Translations under genes and position numbers: made by a program
NCBI GenBank assembly: GCA_946478675.1
Contig: CAMLEF010000290.1
Coordinates: 1 to 6,059 of the forward strand
Source of the DNA: an uncultured Flavobacteriales bacterium
Lineage (GTDB): Bacteria > Bacteroidota > Bacteroidia > Palsa-965
Length of the DNA: 6,059 nucleotides
Direction: 5' to 3'
In this document: positions 1 to 5,227 of the stretch, in pieces
Position numbering within the stretch: the stretch's first letter is position 1
Layout of the letters: each line of letters starts with the position of its first letter
The notes under the pieces: generated by a model
What the model was told of the DNA's origin: nothing
Database searches by the model: none
What the model saw: the letters and a program-made list of their open reading frames with translations, nothing else

Positions 1-1848
1 GATCCCGACGACATGCAGATCAGCGATGCGATGCGCGCTTCCGACGGAACGATCTGGGTGGCGGCATTCGGCAGGTTATCGCACGGCGATGCAAACGGCG
101 ATCATTTCGAATCGTTCGATCCGGACGAAAAAGATCCGGGTGCGGTTGCCACGCGTCACGCGAATTCACTGGCGGAAGATGCGGAACACAACATCTGGTG
201 CGGCACGTACGGCAAAGGCGTTAGCATTTATCATCCGCAGCAGAAAAAATTCTCGACGTACAACGAAACGAACAGCGCACTGCCGAACAATCTCGTGTGG
301 GACATGCTCCGCAAGAAGAATGGTGAGATCTGGATCGCAACGAACAACGGCGTGGCGTGGACGAATGGAAAAACGGAGCAGCTGTCGGCGATGAAAACCA
401 TCGTGTGCGATGGCGATTCGATTGCCACGGGCATTTGCTTCACGATCTTCGAAGACGGAAAAGAACGGACCTGGTTCGGCGGCTCGAATGGAATTTTCTG
501 CCGCGACGTCAACGGAACGTTTCATTGGTACGGGCAGGAAAACGGTTTGGCCGGCAACGACATCAACGGCATTACGGAAGACCGCGACGGCAACCTGTGG
601 ATCGCAACGGGAAGCGGGCTTTCCGAGATCACAACAACAGGACTCATCCGCAACTTTGGTCTCGGCAGCGGCTTGCCGACCGTCGATCTCAGCGGCGACA
701 TCACGTCGTGCAACGGGCAAATCATCCTCGGGCTCAACAGCCGTTTCATCGCGTTCAACCCGGGGTTGCTGAATGGAAAAGCGACTACGGTTCCCGTTTT
801 CATCACGCGCATTGCAGTCGGTGCGAAAGACCTTCCGCTCGGCAACGATCCTGCGGGAAGAAACGACCTCGTGCTCGACTGGGAAGAGGACATGGTCTCG
901 TTCGATTTTGTTTCGCCGGGATTCCGTGGCGGTTCGCCGGTGAGCTACGAGTATCGCTTGTCGGGCGCGGATCACAACTGGGTGAGCAGCGGCGTGCGGC
1001 ATTTCGCATCGTACGGCGGTCTCAGCCCGGGCGCGTATACGTTCGAGGTGCGCGCTTCGGTGAACAACGGAAGCTGGAGCACGCCGGTGAAATTTTCGTT
1101 CGTGATCCGTCCGCCGTTCTGGAAAACCTGGTGGTTCATCGTGCTGTGTACGTTGCTTACGTTGCTCACGGTGGTTTTCGTGGTGCGAAGGGAAGCGACA
1201 CGAAAAATGCGCGTGCAGCTGCTGACGCTGGAAAAACAACAGGCGATCGAACGCGAACGCAACCGCATCTCGCGCGACATGCATGACGATCTTGGGTCGG
1301 GCCTGACGAAAATTGCGATCCTCAGCGAAGTCGTCAAGAAAAAGATCGGCCAGCCGGAAGAAGCGCAAAAGCAGATCGACAACATTTCCGATTCGGCGCG
1401 CAACCTCGTCGACAACCTGAACGAGATCATCTGGGCGCTGAACCCGGACAATGACAACCTGCGCAACCTGGCCGCTTATATCCGCGAGTACGCCGACAAT
1501 TATCTCGAGCCGTTCGGCCTGCGCCTCGTCTGTGAAATTTCCGACGAGCTGCCGGCGAAGATCATCTCGGAAGAGAAACGCCGCTTCCTGTTCCTCGTGG
1601 TGAAAGAAACACTGCACAACATCGTGAAACATGCGCAGGCTTCCGTCGTCACGCTGCGGCTTGTTACGGATGACAACGGTTTCAGCATTACCGTGGAAGA
1701 CGACGGGAAAGGATTTGAAATTTCAGAAGCGCGTCCGCTGGGCAACGGGTTGAAGAATATGCAGAAGCGCATGGATGCGATCGGCGCGAAATTCAACATC
1801 GTTTCTTCGCCGGGAAAAGGCACAACGGTAACGATCGACGTCCGCTGA
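1..1848 (+). CDS. Sensor histidine kinase, Reg_prop/Y_Y_Y/HisKA_3/HATPase_c type (5' partial)
   Basis: The frame is open from base 1, so the true start lies upstream and the ATG at 13 is probably internal. Numbering below counts from that ATG. Reg_prop beta-propeller strands recur: IWVAAF (14), NIWCGTYGKG (60), EIWIATNNG (105), RTWFGGSNG (152), NLWIATGSG (194). A Y_Y_Y domain follows at about 302-367 (SYEYRLSG at 311), then PPFWKTWWF and one membrane helix at about 372-392. A short coiled linker leads to HisKA_3, with phosphoacceptor His424 in RDMHDDLGSG. HATPase_c carries an N-box (KETLHN, Asn536), a G1 box (DDGKGF, 563-568), GNGL (577-580) and GKGTT near the end. By family knowledge, the propeller and Y_Y_Y region is a periplasmic sensor, ATP-dependent autophosphorylation occurs in the cytoplasm, and the partner is a NarL-type regulator such as the one at 2169. 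The ligand is unknown. Full-length relatives usually carry more propeller repeats than are seen here, consistent with 5' truncation by the window edge. Confidence 0.96.
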   Translation, partial: DPDDMQISDAMRASDGTIWVAAFGRLSHGDANGDHFESFDPDEKDPGAVATRHANSLAEDAEHNIWCGTYGKGVSIYHPQQKKFSTYNETNSALPNNLVWDMLRKKNGEIWIATNNGVAWTNGKTEQLSAMKTIVCDGDSIATGICFTIFEDGKERTWFGGSNGIFCRDVNGTFHWYGQENGLAGNDINGITEDRDGNLWIATGSGLSEITTTGLIRNFGLGSGLPTVDLSGDITSCNGQIILGLNSRFIAFNPGLLNGKATTVPVFITRIAVGAKDLPLGNDPAGRNDLVLDWEEDMVSFDFVSPGFRGGSPVSYEYRLSGADHNWVSSGVRHFASYGGLSPGAYTFEVRASVNNGSWSTPVKFSFVIRPPFWKTWWFIVLCTLLTLLTVVFVVRREATRKMRVQLLTLEKQQAIERERNRISRDMHDDLGSGLTKIAILSEVVKKKIGQPEEAQKQIDNISDSARNLVDNLNEIIWALNPDNDNLRNLAAYIREYADNYLEPFGLRLVCEISDELPAKIISEEKRRFLFLVVKETLHNIVKHAQASVVTLRLVTDDNGFSITVEDDGKGFEISEARPLGNGLKNMQKRMDAIGAKFNIVSSPGKGTTVTIDVR

Positions 1849-1849
1849 G

Positions 1850-2065
1850 CTATTGCGCTTTGTTGCGGCGATTGATGAACCAGGAAATTCCCAGTGCTAC
1901 TCCACCGATAATAGCGACAGCAGTAGCGGAATAAACATCCATCTTTCCCATTTTGGCGCCCGCGATCACGAGCTGGCGGTCGAATGCGCCGAGCACTCCG
2001 CCGAGAACGGCAAACAGGAGACAGAGATAACCGAAAAGATTGAGGACAGCAGTAAGGCGTTGCAT
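1850..2065 (-). CDS. Small two-helix membrane protein, function unknown
   Basis: A 71-residue product that I do not recognise as a named family. Two strongly hydrophobic stretches, about residues 7-28 (rich in Leu, Phe, Gly) and 45-64, are separated by a short polar loop (DRQLVIAGAKMGKMD). The C-terminus is basic (NRRNKAQ). This is the pattern of a real small inner-membrane protein, not a chance translation. The ATG at 2065-2063 is the only reasonable start; no clear Shine-Dalgarno lies upstream, which is normal for Bacteroidota. The stop (1852-1850) is one base from the kinase stop at 1848, so the two genes are tail to tail with no room for a terminator between them. The start is about 100 bp from the divergently transcribed response regulator. 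It could be an accessory protein of the two-component system or an unrelated small gene. An alternative plus-strand reading of the same bases (1853-2074) gives a polar, low-complexity protein and is less credible. Confidence 0.72.
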   Translation of the reverse strand: MQRLTAVLNLFGYLCLLFAVLGGVLGAFDRQLVIAGAKMGKMDVYSATAVAIIGGVALGISWFINRRNKAQ

Positions 2066-2156
2066 GGAGCGTAAGAGGTTAAAAACGTTCGCAAGCTATA
2101 CATTTTCTTCTGCCGAACCGCATGAAAATGTGAGCCGGTTTTTGCAGCGCACCGCG

Positions 2157-2164
2157 TATTTTTG
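2157..2164 (+). promoter_or_regulatory. Candidate -7 box (TAnnTTTG) of the response regulator gene
   Basis: TATTTTTG matches the Bacteroidota -7 consensus TAnnTTTG at every fixed position and ends four bases before the ATG at 2169. Transcription from it would begin at about the start codon, giving a leaderless or nearly leaderless message. No TTG-like -33 element is visible at the expected spacing; a TTTTTG at 2139-2144 is only 12 bases away. The box could therefore be fortuitous or serve a weak or activator-dependent promoter. Confidence 0.4.
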
Positions 2165-2168
2165 AAGC

Positions 2169-2816
2169 ATGAGTATCCGCGTAGCGATTGTTGAAGACAC
2201 GAAAGATATCCGGGAAGGATTGGCGTTGCTGGTTGATGCCAGCGAAGGTTTCGAATGTGTTGCCGTTTGTCCCGACGGAGAAAGCGCGCTGGAGCAACTT
2301 CCTGCCGCGCGTCCCGACGTGGTGCTGATGGACATCAACATGCCGGGGATTTCCGGTGTGAAGTGCGTGGAGCTGCTGAAGCCGCAATTGCCGGGCACGC
2401 AATTCATGATGTGTACGGTGTATGAAGAAGACGAGCACATCTTCAATTCGCTGAAGGCGGGCGCTACGGGTTATATCCTGAAAAAAACGGCGCCGGATAA
2501 ATTGCTGGAGGCGGTGCGCGAGATTCACAACGGCGGTTCCCCGATGACGGGCGGCATTGCACGGAAAGTGATCGCTTCGTTTAAACCGGCGGCGGCTCCT
2601 GCAACGGAAGGCTTGTCTTCGCGCGAGATGGAAATTCTCGAAGCGCTGGCGAAAGGCTATCGTTACAAAGAGATCGCCGACAAGCTTTTCATCAGCATCG
2701 ATACGGTGCGCTCGCACATCCGCAAGATTTACGAAAAGCTGCAGGTGCATTCAAGAACGGATGCGTTGAATAAGGTGTTTCCGAAGGGGAATCAGGCAGG
2801 CTGCGGGTGGGGTTGA
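2169..2816 (+). CDS. Response regulator, NarL/FixJ (LuxR-type HTH) family
   Basis: The product has 215 residues, the usual size for this family. The receiver domain spans about residues 3-120, with the acidic pair Glu9/Asp10, phosphoacceptor Asp55 in VVLMDINMPG, Thr83, Tyr102 and the conserved Lys105 (GYILKK). An Ala/Pro-rich linker (about 139-146) leads to a LuxR-type helix-turn-helix at about 148-205 (LSSREMEILEALAKGYRYKEIA, then the recognition helix in SIDTVRSHIRKIYEKL). It is a cytoplasmic DNA-binding transcription factor activated by phosphotransfer. The HisKA_3 kinase ending at 1848 is the likely donor, by family pairing and proximity, despite the small minus-strand gene between them. 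The ATG is chosen because the receiver fold begins right after it (MSIRVAIVED). The last residues (PKGNQAGCGWG) form a short Gly-rich tail past the HTH that looks unconserved. Targets are unknown; the exported-protein genes downstream are candidates only by position. Confidence 0.96.
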   Translation: MSIRVAIVEDTKDIREGLALLVDASEGFECVAVCPDGESALEQLPAARPDVVLMDINMPGISGVKCVELLKPQLPGTQFMMCTVYEEDEHIFNSLKAGATGYILKKTAPDKLLEAVREIHNGGSPMTGGIARKVIASFKPAAAPATEGLSSREMEILEALAKGYRYKEIADKLFISIDTVRSHIRKIYEKLQVHSRTDALNKVFPKGNQAGCGWG

Positions 2817-2821
2817 CTAAC

Positions 2822-2848
2822 CACTTGAGACACTTGAGGGCACTTAAG
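2822..2848. repeat. Three near-copies of CACTTRAG, possible operator cluster
   Basis: CACTTGAG occurs at 2822-2829 and 2831-2838, and CACTTAAG at 2841-2848. Start-to-start spacing is 9 and 10 bases, close to one helical turn. The core CTTRAG is palindromic or nearly so. The cluster starts six bases after the response regulator stop and lies about 60-90 bp upstream of the predicted promoter of the OmpA-family gene. A binding site for a regulator, possibly the LuxR-type one just upstream, is an inference. A short degenerate tandem repeat without function is equally possible. Confidence 0.5.
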
Positions 2849-2908
2849 CGCGCGTACCACGCACCCCGCAACTACGCATCTCTTTTTTCAAAACCACATC
2901 TTCATGCG

Positions 2909-2940
2909 ATTGAACCACGAATGGTGTAGCAGGACATTTG
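2909..2940 (+). promoter_or_regulatory. Candidate Bacteroidota promoter for the OmpA-family gene
   Basis: ATTG at 2909-2912 can serve as the -33 element, and GACATTTG at 2933-2940 matches the -7 consensus TAnnTTTG at all fixed positions except the first T. The spacer is 20 bases, within the range known for the primary sigma factor of this phylum. The implied transcription start is near 2947-2948, giving a leader of about 20 bases that begins at CACACTAAACCA. The rest of the 2817-2967 gap contains the CACTTRAG cluster and a T-rich run (2880-2888) without a convincing stem before it. Confidence 0.45.
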
Positions 2941-2947
2941 TACTGTT

Positions 2948-2960
2948 CACACTAAACCAT
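2948..2960 (+). promoter_or_regulatory. Leader motif copy 1, CACACTAAACCAT
   Basis: It begins 20 bases before the ATG at 2968, at the predicted transcription start. It resembles the motifs at 4178 and 5209, aligning as CACACT-(A/T)AA-CC. There is no Shine-Dalgarno in this leader. A role in ribosome loading or message stability is inferred only from recurrence. Confidence 0.4.
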
Positions 2961-2967
2961 TCTACTC

Positions 2968-4176
2968 ATGAAGAAAGTACTTATTGCAGCGACGTTGCTG
3001 CTTCCGTTCTTAGGCGTTGCACAGATCAATGTCGGCGGAACGATCAATGATAAGGCGAATGAAAAAACAGGGCAGGCCATCGATGCGGTATGGAATGCGC
3101 CGGGAAAAGCGAAGGACAAGAAAAAAGAAAAGGAACAGAGCTCCGGCAATTCTTCTTCGGGAAATACGGCTACCACGACCACTACTCAAACGACGAACAT
3201 CAAGGCTTACCAGAATTATGATTTCGTTGCAGGAACCGAACTGGTTTTCTTCGACGATTTCATGACGGATATGGACGGCGAATTTCCTGCGCACTGGGAC
3301 CTCGACAACGGGCAGGGCGTGGTCAACAAGATCGACAACAAGCCGGCGTTCTTTCTTACCGATGGCAATTACGTGCGTGTGCTTCCGCGTGTGACGCCGA
3401 ATACGTACCTGAATCCCGATGCGTGGACGGTGGAAGCCGACTGGATCCCGCAGGGCGGTGATTACGGGTTGCGTTTCTTTTTCTTTAGCGGTGATCGCGA
3501 AGTGATGGACGTGCAGCCGGATGGCGTGAGTTTCACCTGTACTTTCCCGGCGACGAGTGATCCCGATGGTGACGGACAAAAATCATTGGAAGGATCGTAC
3601 TCCAGCGAACAGGAAGCCAGCTACCCCGACCACTGGCATCACGTGGCGATCGCTTACAAAAACGGGCAGGTAAAAATTTATCTCGACCAGAGCCGCATTC
3701 TCGTGGTGCCGAATTGCAACTGCAAGCCTACTTCGATCATGCTCGGCGGTATCGGTCAACAGGATCACCCGATCAAGTTCACGAACGTGCGCATCGCCAA
3801 CGGCGGCAACCAGAACATGCTGAATGCGCTCAACACGAACGGCAAGATCGTTTCCTACGGCATCACTTTCGACGTGAACAAAGCCGACATCAAGCCGGAA
3901 AGCATGGGAACGCTGAACGAGATCGCGAAGATGATGAAAGACAACCCGGCCATCAAGCTGGAGATCGGCGGCCACTGCGACAGTGATGGTGATGACGCGT
4001 CCAACCTGAAGCTCTCGCAGGCGCGTGCGGAAGCGGTGCGCAACCAGCTCATCAGCATGGGCATCGACGGCTCGCGGCTGACGGCAAAAGGATACGGCGA
4101 AACCAAACCGATCGCGCCGAATACCACCTTCGAAGGCAAAGCGAAAAACCGCCGTGTCGAATTCACGAAGCTCTGA
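2968..4176 (+). CDS. OmpA-family outer-membrane-associated protein with N-terminal LamG-like domain
   Basis: A 402-residue exported protein. Residues 1-18 form a signal peptide (MKKVLIAATLLLPFLGVA), with Gln19 as the probable first mature residue. A flexible linker at about 45-78 is Lys/Glu-rich, then Ser/Thr-rich. A concanavalin/LamG-like domain covers about 84-278: it opens with YDFVAGTELVFFDDF, continues through VEADWIP, and includes HWHHVAIAYKNGQVKIYLD (222-240), typical laminin-G-like strands. A DPDGDG loop (198-203) resembles calcium-binding loops. The OmpA C-terminal domain covers about 295-402: ITFDVNKADIKPES at 299-312, GHCDSDGD at 335-342, and NLKLSQAR with Arg353 at the position that contacts diaminopimelate in OmpA relatives, ending in KNRRVEF. 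By family knowledge this domain binds peptidoglycan. The LamG-like part may bind a glycan or protein, but its ligand is not visible from sequence. No beta-barrel region is evident, so it is probably a soluble periplasmic or envelope anchor protein. It is first of three closely spaced genes. Confidence 0.93.
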   Translation: MKKVLIAATLLLPFLGVAQINVGGTINDKANEKTGQAIDAVWNAPGKAKDKKKEKEQSSGNSSSGNTATTTTTQTTNIKAYQNYDFVAGTELVFFDDFMTDMDGEFPAHWDLDNGQGVVNKIDNKPAFFLTDGNYVRVLPRVTPNTYLNPDAWTVEADWIPQGGDYGLRFFFFSGDREVMDVQPDGVSFTCTFPATSDPDGDGQKSLEGSYSSEQEASYPDHWHHVAIAYKNGQVKIYLDQSRILVVPNCNCKPTSIMLGGIGQQDHPIKFTNVRIANGGNQNMLNALNTNGKIVSYGITFDVNKADIKPESMGTLNEIAKMMKDNPAIKLEIGGHCDSDGDDASNLKLSQARAEAVRNQLISMGIDGSRLTAKGYGETKPIAPNTTFEGKAKNRRVEFTKL

Positions 4177-4177
4177 T

Positions 4178-4190
4178 CACACTTAACCAA
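4178..4190 (+). promoter_or_regulatory. Leader motif copy 2, CACACTTAACCAA
   Basis: It begins two bases after the TGA of the OmpA-family gene and 24 bases before the ATG at 4202. It fills half of the 25-base gap. It differs from copy 1 by two bases (T for A in the centre, A for T at the end). Confidence 0.4.
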
Positions 4191-4201
4191 ACATTCCGCT
4201 T

Positions 4202-5206
4202 ATGAAATCCACGCTCACCTTTTTTGCTGCGCTTGCGGCTACGGCAGTCACGGCACAGGTTACGCTTACGCAGGCGATGTACCCGCAGACAGGCAATGTC
4301 TTCTCGCTCAACATGTCGGATACGACCGGCGTGCTCCCGGGCAGCAGCGGCACGAATGTGAGCTGGAATTTCTCTTCGCTGAATTCGTCAGTCGGTGTGG
4401 CCGTCGATTCTTTTTTGACGGTGGCCTCATCGCTCTACGGCAGCAGCTTTCCGCAGTCGAACCTCGCGCTGCACGAAACCGGTCCGTCGATCGATTATTT
4501 CACCTACTTCGATGAAACGGCATCCGGACTCGCGCGTGTCGGTCATGCGGATTCGGTGAACGTCATCACGTACAGCAATCCCGGCATGGAGTATTATTTC
4601 CCGATGACGTACGGCACAACGGGCAACGATACGTATTCCGCGATTTATTACGACAACAACTTCACGGCTTCGGTACACGTGCATGGCACCACCTCCTGCA
4701 ATGCCGACGGAACGGGCACATTGCAATTACCGTCGGTGACACTTACGAACGTGCTGCGTGCGCATTTCACGCGTTACGAGCAGGACACGTCGTTCAACAG
4801 CAACGGCAATTATGTGTACCAGATCCAAACGGATTACTGGCAGTGGTTCGTGAACGGAACTTATTATCCTGTGCTGAGCATCCAGCAGACGTTTGTCGAC
4901 ATCGGATTTTCCACGAGCTATATCAAGTATGTCGGATGGCGCACTCCCCCGCTCGGCGTGCAGGAAAATGTTCGTCCGCTTGCACTCGATGTTTTTCCGA
5001 ACCCGGCCACCACAACGCTGCAGGTGAATTGCCCCGCGCAAGGAACGCTTCGCTGTTATGCCACCGATGGAAAATTATTGTCGGAGCAAACTGTAATTGC
5101 CGGCAACACATCGATCGACGTTTCCGCTTTACCGGAAGAAATGATCGTGGTGGAATTCCGCAACGGCGAAATGGTGTTGCGCAAATCCATCCAGGTGCAA
5201 CATTGA
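4202..5206 (+). CDS. Secreted protein with T9SS C-terminal sorting domain
   Basis: A 334-residue protein with a Sec signal peptide (residues 1-18, ending VTA) and probable mature start Gln19. The body, about 19-255, is rich in Thr, Ser, Asn and aromatic residues. It contains a VLPGSSGTNVSWNFSSL segment of a kind I associate with uncharacterised secreted Bacteroidota proteins; I recognise no catalytic motif. The C-terminal part, from about residue 260, is a type A sorting domain: LDVFPNPATTTLQV at 262-275, then beta strands ending LRKSIQVQH. By family knowledge the domain directs passage across the outer membrane by the type IX secretion system and is normally cleaved, with attachment to the surface or release. 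The usual SGxYxx motif before the last strands is replaced here by PEEMIVVEF. The gene starts 25 bp after the OmpA-family stop and 21 bp before the next T9SS gene, so co-transcription is likely. Confidence 0.92.
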   Translation: MKSTLTFFAALAATAVTAQVTLTQAMYPQTGNVFSLNMSDTTGVLPGSSGTNVSWNFSSLNSSVGVAVDSFLTVASSLYGSSFPQSNLALHETGPSIDYFTYFDETASGLARVGHADSVNVITYSNPGMEYYFPMTYGTTGNDTYSAIYYDNNFTASVHVHGTTSCNADGTGTLQLPSVTLTNVLRAHFTRYEQDTSFNSNGNYVYQIQTDYWQWFVNGTYYPVLSIQQTFVDIGFSTSYIKYVGWRTPPLGVQENVRPLALDVFPNPATTTLQVNCPAQGTLRCYATDGKLLSEQTVIAGNTSIDVSALPEEMIVVEFRNGEMVLRKSIQVQH

Positions 5207-5208
5207 TC

Positions 5209-5221
5209 CACACTTAATCCA
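5209..5221 (+). promoter_or_regulatory. Leader motif copy 3, CACACTTAATCCA
   Basis: It begins three bases after the TGA at 5204-5206 and 19 bases before the ATG at 5228. It is identical to copy 2 over CACACTTAA and then carries one inserted T before CCA. It again lies in a gap with no Shine-Dalgarno. Confidence 0.4.
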
Positions 5222-5227
5222 TCGTCA

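Noticed and set aside
13..15. ATG taken as the true start of the kinase
   Set aside because: The frame is open upstream to base 1, and the propeller is incomplete, so the gene almost certainly begins before the window.
357..1286. A 309-codon plus-strand frame overlapping the kinase in another frame
   Set aside because: It is strongly Arg/His/Gln-rich, without domains, and fully contained within the kinase coding region.
166..1632. A 488-codon open frame on the minus strand inside the histidine kinase gene
   Set aside because: The plus strand encodes clear propeller, Y_Y_Y, HisKA_3 and HATPase motifs. The minus product is rich in Arg, Val, Asp and His with no recognisable domain, as expected when a gene with mostly G/C third positions is read backwards.
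1853..2074. A 73-codon plus-strand frame opposite the small membrane protein
   Set aside because: The translation is polar and low in structure, while the minus strand gives two well-formed membrane helices.
2079..2750. A 223-codon minus-strand frame over the response regulator
   Set aside because: It is antisense to a well-conserved receiver/LuxR protein, has Arg/His-rich composition and no motifs, and is a mirror of the real gene's codon usage.
2807..2824. Hairpin over the response regulator stop (GGTT-GACT-AACC with a bulged GTG/CAC extension) as a terminator
   Set aside because: The continuous stem is only four base pairs and no T-run follows directly.
2851..2889. GCGT-ACC-ACGC stem (2852-2862) and the T-rich stretch at 2880-2888 as an intrinsic terminator
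   Set aside because: The stem is four base pairs and lies about 17 bases before the T-run, which is not the geometry of a rho-independent terminator.
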